Assembly (NCBI GenBank): GCA_030625285.1
Contig: DAOURC010000030.1
Span: 1-7,598 of the forward strand
DNA from: Eubacteriales bacterium
Lineage (GTDB): Bacteria; Bacillota; Clostridia; Peptostreptococcales; Acidaminobacteraceae
Reading direction: 5' to 3'
Length of the DNA: 7,598 nucleotides
This document shows positions 1-6,726 of this stretch, one piece after another. A program made the translations under genes and the position numbers. Each line of letters starts with the position of its first letter. Position 1 is the stretch's first letter. The notes below the pieces were generated by a model that searched no databases, was not told the origin of the DNA, and was given only the letters and a program-made list of their open reading frames with translations.

Positions 1-245
1 ACCGAATAATTGTCATAACAACAAGAAAAGAAACAATTAAATATAGGCATATAGCATTGAAGAAATTCAAGAAATCATTACCAGAAAATTTTATACAGAT
101 TCATCAGTCGATTATTGTAAACATGCAATATATAGAAATTGTGGAGCTGTGCAAGCAAAGATTGAAGTTGACCGAAGCGGATGTAATATTGCCGGTAGGA
201 AGAAGTTATTTAAAAGAAGTCGGGGGAAAAATTAACGACTTATAA
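1..245 (+). CDS. LytTR-family response regulator, C-terminal DNA-binding domain (5' end outside window)
   Basis: The frame is open from base 3 to the TAA at 243-245, so this is the 3' end of a gene that starts upstream of the window. The visible 80 or so residues read as a LytTR DNA-binding domain. A strand-rich start (RIIVITTRKETIKY) leads into a segment ending LPENFIQIHQSIIVNMQYIE, which matches the family pattern 'Lp..nFiqvHrSyiVNl.yI'. It ends with a strand and the typical 'lPVgRsYlKev' tail. LytTR proteins are usually cytoplasmic response regulators with an N-terminal receiver domain, and they control bacteriocin, virulence or peptide-signalling genes by binding paired 9-bp direct repeats. 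The receiver domain cannot be seen here, so a stand-alone LytTR protein is also possible. A TTG at 57 could be taken as a start, but it lies inside the domain and would remove its first strands. A direct repeat with LytTR geometry lies about 50 bp downstream. Confidence 0.8.
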   Translation, partial: RIIVITTRKETIKYRHIALKKFKKSLPENFIQIHQSIIVNMQYIEIVELCKQRLKLTEADVILPVGRSYLKEVGGKINDL

Positions 246-270
246 TAATCTGTTGATATTATCATTTTTT
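242..270 (+). terminator. Possible weak rho-independent terminator after the LytTR gene
   Basis: Arms at 242-250 (ATAATAATC) and 255-262 (GATATTAT) pair with one bulged A around a TGTT loop. A run of six T follows at 265-270. The stem is almost all A-T, so it would be weak. Its place directly over the LytTR stop codon supports the call. Confidence 0.4.
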
Positions 271-294
271 GTTCAGTGATTATTCGTAGTATAA

Positions 295-324
295 GCGGAA
301 TAGTACATTAACTCTGCGGAATAG
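295..324 (+). promoter_or_regulatory. 9-bp direct repeat pair with LytTR-operator geometry
   Basis: GCGGAATAG occurs exactly at 295-303 and again at 316-324. The gap is 12 bp, so the copies start 21 bp apart and lie on the same face of the helix. LytTR regulators (AgrA, PlnC and similar) are known to bind two 9-bp direct repeats about 12 bp apart, usually upstream of the -35 region. The pair lies between a LytTR gene and a two-gene secretion operon, 10 bp upstream of a possible -35. The repeat sequence itself does not clearly match the published LytTR consensus, so the assignment rests on spacing and position. Confidence 0.45.
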
Positions 325-334
325 GCAATAAGTA

Positions 335-362
335 TTGAATACGTAAATAGTTTGGATATGAT
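335..362 (+). promoter_or_regulatory. Possible sigma-A-type promoter for the secreted-protein operon
   Basis: TTGAAT at 335-340 and TATGAT at 357-362 are separated by 16 bp, each close to the TTGACA/TATAAT consensus. Transcription would begin near 369, giving a leader of about 65 bases before the gene at 434. The DNA is AT-rich, so chance matches are likely. GATAAT at 360-365 is an alternative -10. The direct repeat immediately upstream would suit an activator site. Confidence 0.35.
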
Positions 363-433
363 AATGATGTAGCTACGGTGTGAAATTGGTATTGCAATTA
401 TAGTTAAATTATTTCATTGAAGGGATGATATTT

Positions 434-1177
434 ATGAAGAGATTTTTATCACTAACGGTGGCACTGCTTTTGGCTTTTAATATATCTTTTGCTTTCGCTT
501 CTGTAAGTTCAGAAGATAAATTTGTAAAGCGAGTTATCGTTGAAAAAAAGATAACAGAGAAGCAGAAAGAAAAGTATGAAAAGCACAAAACTGATTATAC
601 TCTTTACGAAGGACCAGTTGTTTTTGAACTAAATGAAGAAATGGGAATGATTACACCTAAGGGAGCTGTAGCGGCAGTTGGTACTAAGAGGGTTGTAGCA
701 ACATCTGAGTTTGTTTCAGGAACGCTTTATCAAGATATGGAAAAGTCTAATCCTGTAGTTAATACAATTTGGGGAGTTGCAATGTATGCTGCCGGCAACT
801 ATATTGGCACTGTTGGTTCAATAATTTTAGAAGTTGCTAATGTAAAATATGGTATCTCATCTTCAGATGTAGAAAGATATGCAGCAGGTAGTGCAATAAC
901 ATTTTATTCGTATGGATACATTAGCAAATTAGGTCAAGTCGTGGACTATGACGGTACATGGGACACTAAATTTGAAACTGAGAAAAGATTTATATATGGT
1001 CATGAATTAGGATCATTTGTATATCGTGGCGAAACAAAAACTGCTACTGTTGACAAGGGAAGAAAGAATACAGAGTATGTGAATCAATCACACTACACTA
1101 GTGATAGTTATATAAGAGACAGGGCTTATTACTTATGGACTAATAACTACTTCGATGAATATGAAGTATTCTATTAA
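434..1177 (+). CDS. Secreted protein of unknown function (signal peptide)
   Basis: The product has 247 residues if translation starts at ATG 434. That start is preferred over ATG 425 because GAAGGG at 419-424 then has a 9-base spacer, whereas it would abut ATG 425. The N-terminus is a clear Sec signal peptide: MKRF, a hydrophobic core (LSLTVALLLAFNISF), and a probable cut after AFA, near residue 22. A lysine-rich stretch follows (about residues 30-55). A hydrophobic Gly/Ala-rich segment, NTIWGVAMYAAGNYIGTVGS and onward, covers about residues 110-136 and could be a buried helical hairpin or membrane-inserting region. The C-terminal half is rich in Tyr, Thr and Asp and ends at NYFDEYEVFY. There is no cysteine. 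I do not recognise a family. The 3' end overlaps the next gene by 23 bp, so the two are probably co-translated. An antibacterial protein, cell-surface protein or signal protein would fit the context, but none is shown. Confidence 0.8.
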   Translation: MKRFLSLTVALLLAFNISFAFASVSSEDKFVKRVIVEKKITEKQKEKYEKHKTDYTLYEGPVVFELNEEMGMITPKGAVAAVGTKRVVATSEFVSGTLYQDMEKSNPVVNTIWGVAMYAAGNYIGTVGSIILEVANVKYGISSSDVERYAAGSAITFYSYGYISKLGQVVDYDGTWDTKFETEKRFIYGHELGSFVYRGETKTATVDKGRKNTEYVNQSHYTSDSYIRDRAYYLWTNNYFDEYEVFY

Positions 1178-1667
1178 AATCAAAACGGTGGTCATTGTTT
1201 TTATTGTATTGCTTGTAGCCCTGTTTACCTACTTGTCATTAAATATGGACATGAACAACCAATCGGAAGCGGATAAAGTTGAACTAAGTGATAAGTTCAA
1301 TGTTGAAGTAGCTTCATTCAACAGTGGTTTATCAGAATGTTACTATAGATCAGGTATAGAAATTAGGTTCGACTTGATTGATTTAAATGAATCATATGAG
1401 AATTGTTTTGTTAAGGTTGAGATGGACGGTGAATTAGCCGATAGACTAGTTTTTGATTTTCGTAGAAACTTCGATTCAGGTCCAAATGGGTTTGAAATCA
1501 ATGAAGATTTGTTTGGCCTCGACACTTATTTGGAGACTGATTTTTTACTTGGCTCCGAAGAAGAGTTTATAAATGCGTTAAGAAACACAAACTTCATTGT
1601 TAACTTTACTTCAGATGAAATCTATGGCTCTGTGACAATTGAAGGAAGCGAAGTTTTAATTGAATAG
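1155..1667 (+). CDS. Membrane-anchored protein of unknown function
   Basis: The product has 170 residues, or 168 if the second ATG at 1161 is used. It begins with a short basic stretch (MKYSIKIK) and one strong membrane helix at about residues 11-29. The rest, about 140 residues, is acidic and most likely faces outward. C62 and C84 are the only cysteines and could form a disulfide. The C-terminal part alternates hydrophobic and charged residues, as in a beta-rich fold. There is no Shine-Dalgarno site before either ATG. The start lies inside the last codons of the upstream secreted-protein gene, so translation is probably coupled to it. An acidic anchored domain next to a secreted protein with a basic region suggests a partner, receptor or immunity role, but this is inference. 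I do not recognise a family. The antisense ORF within it looks like a shadow. Confidence 0.7.
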   Translation: MNMKYSIKIKTVVIVFIVLLVALFTYLSLNMDMNNQSEADKVELSDKFNVEVASFNSGLSECYYRSGIEIRFDLIDLNESYENCFVKVEMDGELADRLVFDFRRNFDSGPNGFEINEDLFGLDTYLETDFLLGSEEEFINALRNTNFIVNFTSDEIYGSVTIEGSEVLIE

Positions 1668-1682
1668 TTGTAACTATTCAAT
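1659..1682. repeat. Perfect 11-bp inverted repeat at the end of the membrane-protein gene
   Basis: ATTGAATAGTT at 1659-1669 and AACTATTCAAT at 1672-1682 are perfect inverted arms with only two bases between them. In RNA this would form a 10-bp stem with a four-base loop that includes the TAG stop (1665-1667). It may end or protect the two-gene transcript. No T-run follows directly (the next is at 1717-1722), so it is not a classical intrinsic terminator. A symmetric protein-binding site is also possible. Confidence 0.5.
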
Positions 1683-1762
1683 CAAATCATCGAACTTCGA
1701 CTAATTTCCCATAACATTTTTTAGTGTTTCAAGTTTATACTTCAATTGAAAACCACTCGTGA

Positions 1763-2452
1763 AAAGGTTGTTCCAAACCACTCCGAACCATTGAAAAACT
1801 ACTAGATGAAATTGATTTTTTAACATCCATAATAATTGATCTCACTACTACTTTAGCTGCTCAAACTGCGATTAATGATACGCTTAAAGAAAAGATTAAA
1901 TTTCAAGAAGAGCAATTAAACAAAAATAGTCAAAAAAGTTCTAAACCGCCTTCTAGCGATGCTTTTAATAAACTAAAATCTAAAAGTTTGAGAAAAGCTT
2001 CAGGTAAAACACCTGGTGCTTAAAAGGGACATAAAGGAAAGGGGCATGAGATTGCTACTAAATTCGATGATATCTTAGCTGAAGCTATTTTGAATAATCC
2101 TATAGAACCTAAACCACATGGGAAACGTGGGCACCCTAAAAAAGGAAAAACAAGAGCTTTGATTGATCGATTTGTTCAATACAAGGGTGAAGTCTGTCTA
2201 TTTATAAATGACTTCAATATACCTTTTGATAATAATCAAGCTGAACGTGATGTAAGAATGGTAAAAGTAAAACAAAAGGTTTCTGGTTGTTTTAGAACTA
2301 AATCTGGTGCAGATGCATTTGCAACAATTATGTCTTATGTTGGAACCGCCAACAAACATACAATTGATACTTTTACTGCAATAAAAGCGGCAATAACTAA
2401 TCAGTCAAAATCTTTACGATTTGTATATACTTTTGACTTTAAGAAAAGATGA
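1763..2452 (+). pseudogene. Decayed IS66-family transposase (TnpC) remnant
   Basis: One reading frame runs from just after a TGA at 1760-1762 to a TGA at 2450-2452, broken only by TAA at 2021-2023. The first part ends in the IS66 N-terminal hallmark NKNSQKSSKPPSSD (1919-1960) and SLRKASGKTPGA-stop-KGHKGKGHE. The stop replaces the Gln of the usual 'GGQKGHKGH', consistent with CAA to TAA. Right after this, near 2050, the frame jumps to the C-terminal part: FDDILAEAILNNP, KRGHPKKGKTRALIDRF, then IPFDNNQAERDVRMVKVKQK and VSGCFRTKSGADAFATIMSY. The Glu of NNQAERD is the family's third catalytic residue. The zinc-finger region and the part with the two catalytic Asp are deleted. About 230 codons remain of roughly 500. 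No start codon, tnpA, tnpB or terminal repeats were found, so this is a dead relic. An ORF beginning at TTG 2090 covers only the C-terminal part and is not a gene of its own. The 80 bp between 1683 and 1762 show nothing beyond short palindromes. Confidence 0.88.
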
Positions 2453-2459
2453 TTTAAAT

Positions 2460-2666
2460 ATGACAGATATTAAAGAAGCCATATGGAAAAAGGCAGAAGA
2501 AAGAGGTACTACGATATATATTGAAAACAGAAAAAAACATTTAAAAGATATTTCAGAGAGTGAAGATGTTGTGAAAATATGGAATTCATATAAAGAAAAG
2601 TATCCTTATGCTAAAGATATAGAATTTATTGCAATAATTAATACTTTAAGAAATGTATTGGAATAA
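2460..2666 (+). CDS. Small hypothetical protein, possibly a gene remnant
   Basis: From ATG 2460 this encodes 68 residues (MTDIKEAIWKKAEERG ... INTLRNVLE). They are highly charged, probably mostly helical, with no signal peptide, membrane helix or cysteine. The frame extends back to about 2397 and could start at a TTG at 2421, but that part overlaps the transposase remnant and gives an unconvincing sequence. There is no good Shine-Dalgarno site and no clear promoter. The ORF lies 7 bp after the IS66 remnant and 15 bp before a strong terminator. It may be a small real gene or the 3' end of a longer gene whose front was lost with the insertion. I do not recognise a family. Confidence 0.4.
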   Translation: MTDIKEAIWKKAEERGTTIYIENRKKHLKDISESEDVVKIWNSYKEKYPYAKDIEFIAIINTLRNVLE

Positions 2667-2681
2667 GACAAACGAGAAAAT

Positions 2682-2719
2682 GCCCGCACCTTGAATAAAG
2701 GAGTGGGCTATTTGATTTT
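2682..2719 (+). terminator. Rho-independent terminator upstream of selA
   Basis: GCCCGCACC at 2682-2690 pairs with GGAGTGGGC at 2700-2708, with one G-U pair and one A-A mismatch, around a nine-base loop. The T-rich TATTTGATTTT follows. The stem is strikingly GC-rich against its surroundings. It closes the transcript of the small ORF and insulates the sel operon. The A-rich stretch before the stem may let it also work weakly on the opposite strand. Confidence 0.75.
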
Positions 2720-2720
2720 G

Positions 2721-2729
2721 TGCTATAAT
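2721..2729 (+). promoter_or_regulatory. Extended -10 promoter of the selAB operon
   Basis: TGCTATAAT at 2721-2729 is a perfect extended -10 element (TGn plus TATAAT). No good -35 is present: the place where it should be (2701-2706) is the right arm of the terminator stem. Extended -10 promoters can work without a -35. Transcription should begin near 2736, leaving a leader of about 19 bases with GAGGG at 2744-2748 as the ribosome site for selA. Such a short leader leaves no room for a riboswitch. Confidence 0.65.
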
Positions 2730-2754
2730 GTTTTAAGAGAAGTGAGGGATATAA

Positions 2755-4137
2755 ATGAAAAAAACACTGCTTAGACAATTACCGAAGGTGGATTATTTAA
2801 TCAATAATGATGAAATACAAAAAATGATAGATGAGTATCCTCGTAAAATCATTTTAAAGATGATAAATGAAACTCTAGATGAGATTAGAAAGAATATTCT
2901 TGATGAATCATTGACTGAAGCGGTTGATGAGAAAGTAATTATTGATACTATAAATAATAAGGTGACTGATTATTTATCTTTTAGTTTAAAAAGAGTGATA
3001 AACGGCACGGGTGTGATTATACATACAAATTTAGGTAGATCCATTATAAATTATGAAACCAGTCAGCATACAGCAAGTATAAACAACGGATATTCTAATC
3101 TGGAATACGATATAGAATTGGGAAAAAGAGGACTTAGGTATACACATATCGAGAAAGTTTTAATGGAGTTGACTGGAGCTGAAGGAGCATTGGTCGTGAA
3201 CAACAACGCCGCCGCTGTCATGCTTGTTCTAAATACAATCGCAAAAGATAAAGAGGCCGTTGTTTCAAGAGGAGAGTTGGTTGAAATCGGGGGATCGTTC
3301 AGAGTTCCTGAAGTAATGAAAATCAGTGGAGGCACATTAATAGAGATAGGTACTACAAATAAAACTCATTTAAAAGACTTTGAAAACAATATAAATGACA
3401 ATACTGGAGCAATTCTAAAGGTTCATACGAGCAATTATAAAATTCTTGGATTTACAAAAGAAGTTCCAGTGGAAGATCTAGTTGCACTTGGAAAAGAAAA
3501 AAACATCCCAGTTGTTTTGGATTTAGGAAGCGGTACACTTATTGATTTATCAAAATACGGTCTTTCAGTGGAAACGACTGTACTAGAGCAGGTGGAAAAA
3601 GGAATTGATATTATAACTTTTAGTGGGGATAAGCTTTTAGGTGGACCTCAAGCGGGAATCATTGTAGGAAAGAAAAAATATATCGATGCGATTAAGAGTA
3701 ATCAACTAATTCGGGCTTTAAGAGTTGGCAAGATGACAATATCTGCACTAGAGGCGACTTTAAGATATTATTTTGATGAAGAAAAAGCCATCGAAAAAAT
3801 ACCGACATTAAGGATGATTACTGAAACTTATGATGGTGTTAATGAGAGAGCGAATAAATTGTTGAATTATTTTGACGCTGAGAATTCAAATATTAAAATA
3901 ATAAAAGGAGAATCACAAGTCGGCGGAGGTACTTTTCCACTCGATGTGATTCCGTCAGCGTTGATTGAAATAAATTCAAGCAAGCTTTCTGCAAGTCAAT
4001 TTGCATCAAGACTCAGAAATCTAGAAGTGCCGATTATCGCAAGAATAAGTGAGAATAAAATACTGCTAGATGTCAGAACCTTGCAAGATGAAGATTTCGA
4101 GTATATTGCATCATCAATTAAAAATATAATGGAGTGA
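2755..4137 (+). CDS. selA: L-seryl-tRNA(Sec) selenium transferase (selenocysteine synthase)
   Basis: SelA is a cytoplasmic PLP enzyme that converts Ser-tRNA(Sec), using selenophosphate, into Sec-tRNA(Sec). The E. coli enzyme is a decamer. The 460-residue length is normal for the family. Recognisable blocks are NGTGVIIHTNLGR (83-95), VVNNNAAAVML (147-157), SRGELVEIGGSFRVPE (171-186), GTTNKTHLKD (199-208), LDLGSGTLIDL (255-265) and FSGDKLLGGPQAGIIVG (289-305). K293 in SGDKLLGG is the expected Schiff-base lysine, and RALRVGK follows at 320-326. The start at ATG 2755 has GAGGG six bases upstream. The final codons contain the ribosome site of selB, which starts 4 bp after the stop. The selenophosphate supplier selD and the tRNA gene selC must lie elsewhere. 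All expected catalytic segments are intact, so the gene is probably active. Confidence 0.97.
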   Translation: MKKTLLRQLPKVDYLINNDEIQKMIDEYPRKIILKMINETLDEIRKNILDESLTEAVDEKVIIDTINNKVTDYLSFSLKRVINGTGVIIHTNLGRSIINYETSQHTASINNGYSNLEYDIELGKRGLRYTHIEKVLMELTGAEGALVVNNNAAAVMLVLNTIAKDKEAVVSRGELVEIGGSFRVPEVMKISGGTLIEIGTTNKTHLKDFENNINDNTGAILKVHTSNYKILGFTKEVPVEDLVALGKEKNIPVVLDLGSGTLIDLSKYGLSVETTVLEQVEKGIDIITFSGDKLLGGPQAGIIVGKKKYIDAIKSNQLIRALRVGKMTISALEATLRYYFDEEKAIEKIPTLRMITETYDGVNERANKLLNYFDAENSNIKIIKGESQVGGGTFPLDVIPSALIEINSSKLSASQFASRLRNLEVPIIARISENKILLDVRTLQDEDFEYIASSIKNIME

Positions 4138-4141
4138 AATT

Positions 4142-6031
4142 ATGGCGAATGTAATAATTGGAACTGCCGGTCATATTGATCACGGCAAAACAACTTTAAT
4201 AAAGGCTTTAACCGGCATAGAAACTGATAGGCTGAAAGAAGAAAAAAAACGCGGAATTACTATAGAACTAGGCTTTGCATACTTTGACCTTCCGAGTGGA
4301 AGAAGAGCTGGGATAGTCGATGTTCCAGGCCATGAAAAGTTTATAAAAAATATGCTTGCAGGAGTAAGTGGAATAGATTTGGTGCTATTTATCGTCGCGG
4401 CGGATGAGGGTATCATGCCTCAGACTGTTGAGCATTTTGACATACTCAATGTTTTGGGTGTTGAAAAGGGAATCATTGTATTGACAAAGGCCGATATGGT
4501 CGATGAAGAAATGCTAGAACTTGTTACAGATGATGTACTAGAATACATAGAAGGGACTGCATTTGAAAACAGTCCGATTATACCGGTGTCTGCCATTACA
4601 GGAATGAATCTGGATTTGTTGGCGGATACCATAGACAAAGAAACCTTTTCTATTAAAGAGCATAACGATCAAGCTCCTTTTAGACTCAATGTCGACCGTG
4701 TTTTTACCATGAAAGGCCATGGAACTGTAATTACAGGAACTTTGTTGGAAGGAACAATATTTGTAGACGATGAAATCGAAATCTATCCCGAGAATGTTAA
4801 AACGAAAGCAAGAAGCATTCAAGTACATGGAATCGATTCGGATAAAGCTTTTGCGGGGCAAAGAACTGCAATCAATCTTACAAATATTAAAAAAGAAGAC
4901 ATTAAAAGAGGAGATGTTCTCGCTAAACCTGATAGTTTGACAACGACTCATATAATCGATGTCAGTATTAAACTGCTAGAGCATTCGAAACGCGAGCTCC
5001 GTCATGGTTCTAGAGTGAAATTCTATCATGGTACACAAGAAGTGATAGCGAGATTGATATTACTAGATAGGGAAAAGATAACTCCGGGAGAAGAAGCCTT
5101 TGCACAGTTTCGCCTTGAGAAACCTACTGCGTGCAAACATGGAGATAGGTTCGTGCTAAGATTCTATTCCCCAATGGAAACTATCGGGGGAGGAATAATT
5201 TTAGATTCAAAGGCTACAAAACATAAAAGATATAATTCTGATGTAATTGAATCCATGTTTTTAATAGAGAAAGGTTCGATTGACGAATTGATTATATCTA
5301 TGATTGAAAAAGAAAAGAATTTATTTGTATCGCTAGATGATATCATGAAACAGATCAGTGAGAGTGAATTGATAATAAATGAAGGAATGGTAAAATTAGT
5401 ATCTGAGAATACGATTTTACAACTTGTAAAAAATAATTATTCTCATGTGGAGAAAATCAATAAACTCATTGAGGAAATTGTAATATTTCTAAATAAATAT
5501 CATGATGAAAATCCTTTAAAAAGCGGTGTCAATCAAGAGGAAATTAGAAGCAAATTTTTGAAAAACATCAAAAAGAGTCAATTCGATGCTTTGATGAATT
5601 ATTTTGTTGAAAATGGCATTGTAAAAAGCGATAATGGAATAATTTCATTAAAAAGTTTTCAAATTAAATTATCAAAGGAACAAATGATTAAAAAAGATGA
5701 GATATTAAAAATGTTCAAAAAATCTGAGTTCAAACCACCGACAATCAAACAGTTGCAAGCTCAGTATTCTAAAAAAGAGTATGAGCTTATAAATATTTTA
5801 ATAAACGAAGGATTATTGGTTAAAATAAATAGTGATATGATTTTTGAAAAAAATTTTTACTTATCAGCTAAAAAAGATATAATATTATATATACAGGAAA
5901 ATAAGCTTATCAAGGTAAAGGATTTAAAAGATTTAATGGATATTTCTAGAAAGTATTCCGTTCCGCTTTTAGAACACTTTGATGATGTTAAACTAACCAA
6001 GAGGGTTGAAGATTATAGAATACTTTATTAA
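4142..6031 (+). CDS. selB: Selenocysteine-specific translation elongation factor SelB
   Basis: SelB is a GTPase related to EF-Tu that carries Sec-tRNA(Sec) to the ribosome and recognises the SECIS hairpin of selenoprotein mRNA. At 629 residues it has the usual bacterial length. The GTPase motifs are complete: GHIDHGKT (10-17), the switch I region RGITIELGF (37-45), DVPGHE (60-65), TKAD (115-118) and SA in PVSAITG (148-154). Beta-barrel domains follow, with [20 protein letters not shown] (180-199) and [16 protein letters not shown] (336-351). The remainder, from about 355, is lysine-rich and fits the winged-helix repeats that bind SECIS RNA. GGAGTG at 4131-4136, inside the end of selA, is the ribosome site, so the two genes are coupled. 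Several minus-strand ORFs inside it are shadows. The C-terminal half is noticeably more AT-rich than the GTPase half, as expected for a less conserved region. Confidence 0.97.
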   Translation: MANVIIGTAGHIDHGKTTLIKALTGIETDRLKEEKKRGITIELGFAYFDLPSGRRAGIVDVPGHEKFIKNMLAGVSGIDLVLFIVAADEGIMPQTVEHFDILNVLGVEKGIIVLTKADMVDEEMLELVTDDVLEYIEGTAFENSPIIPVSAITGMNLDLLADTIDKETFSIKEHNDQAPFRLNVDRVFTMKGHGTVITGTLLEGTIFVDDEIEIYPENVKTKARSIQVHGIDSDKAFAGQRTAINLTNIKKEDIKRGDVLAKPDSLTTTHIIDVSIKLLEHSKRELRHGSRVKFYHGTQEVIARLILLDREKITPGEEAFAQFRLEKPTACKHGDRFVLRFYSPMETIGGGIILDSKATKHKRYNSDVIESMFLIEKGSIDELIISMIEKEKNLFVSLDDIMKQISESELIINEGMVKLVSENTILQLVKNNYSHVEKINKLIEEIVIFLNKYHDENPLKSGVNQEEIRSKFLKNIKKSQFDALMNYFVENGIVKSDNGIISLKSFQIKLSKEQMIKKDEILKMFKKSEFKPPTIKQLQAQYSKKEYELINILINEGLLVKINSDMIFEKNFYLSAKKDIILYIQENKLIKVKDLKDLMDISRKYSVPLLEHFDDVKLTKRVEDYRILY

Positions 6032-6042
6032 GGGAGTGTAAC

Positions 6043-6726
6043 ATGGAAAAATTACTTATTGTTGACGATGAACAAATTTTACTAAAAGGACTTAAATTTA
6101 GCTTAGAACAGGAAAAGTATAAAGTAGAAACTGCCATAGATGGAGAAGATGCCATTAATAAAATGAGTAGCAATGAATATGACCTTATAATTTTAGATGT
6201 GATGTTGCCTAAAATGGACGGCATAGAGGTTTGTAGGAAAATAAGAGAAACATCGAATGTTCCAATAATCATGTTGACAGCAAAAGGTGATGATGATTCA
6301 AAAATAGATGGCCTTGAAGCTGGAGCCGACGACTATTTAACTAAACCATTTAATATTCTTGAATTGAAAGCAAGAGTAAAAGCTGTTTTAAGAAGGGTTC
6401 ATGTTGATGAAATTCATAAAACACCTGAAATTATAACAGACGATTTTGTAATTAATACTTTGGGTCGAAAAGTAACAGTTAGAGGGGAAGAGATTAATCT
6501 CACTGCCAAAGAATTCGATTTGTTGCTTTTGCTTATAATAAACAAAAATAAAGTGTTTTCAAGAGAAGAATTACTAGAGATTATTTGGGGATATGAGTAT
6601 TTTGGAGATGTTCGTACTGTTGATGTTCATGTTAGAAGATTAAGAGAAAAAGTAGAGAGCGATTCTTCAAATCCTGAATATATAGTGACGAAATGGGGAG
6701 TTGGCTACTATTTTAGGGAGCAGTAG
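6043..6726 (+). CDS. OmpR/PhoB-family response regulator
   Basis: This 227-residue cytoplasmic transcription factor has a receiver domain (about 1-120) and a winged-helix DNA-binding domain (about 128-227). The receiver has the acidic pair D8/D9, the phosphoacceptor D52 in LIILDVMLPKMDG, T79 in MLTAKG and K101 in YLTKPF, so it should be phosphorylatable. The effector domain shows the family signatures LTAKEFDLLLLL, SREELLEIIWGYE, RTVDVHVRRLREK and TKWGVGYYF. AGGGAG at 6031-6036 overlaps the selB stop and lies six bases before ATG 6043, so it is probably expressed from the selA promoter. The adjacent histidine kinase is the obvious partner. The target genes cannot be inferred. It resembles regulators of the PhoP/WalR type, but no specific orthologue can be assigned. 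Confidence 0.95.
   Translation: MEKLLIVDDEQILLKGLKFSLEQEKYKVETAIDGEDAINKMSSNEYDLIILDVMLPKMDGIEVCRKIRETSNVPIIMLTAKGDDDSKIDGLEAGADDYLTKPFNILELKARVKAVLRRVHVDEIHKTPEIITDDFVINTLGRKVTVRGEEINLTAKEFDLLLLLIINKNKVFSREELLEIIWGYEYFGDVRTVDVHVRRLREKVESDSSNPEYIVTKWGVGYYFREQ

Noticed and set aside
57..245. A separate 62-residue gene starting at TTG 57
   Set aside because: The frame is open to the window edge and the upstream residues belong to the same LytTR domain.
425..433. ATG 425 as start of the secreted protein
   Set aside because: GAAGGG abuts this ATG with no spacer, while ATG 434 has a proper spacer and gives a standard MKRF signal-peptide start.
1690..1700. TCGAACTTCGA small palindrome, and TTCAATTGAA at 1741-1750
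   Set aside because: Too short to support a hairpin or operator without conservation data.
4538..4951. 137-residue minus-strand ORF and other antisense ORFs inside selA, selB, the regulator and the kinase
   Set aside because: They lie fully inside well-supported genes, have no ribosome sites of note, and their sequences look like the complement of conserved coding DNA.
5855..5883. Possible promoter inside selB (TTTACT, 16 bp, TATAAT within the palindrome TATAATATTATA)
   Set aside because: The region is AT-rich coding DNA where TATAAT is expected by chance, and the -35 is weak. It remains possible as a secondary promoter for the regulator.
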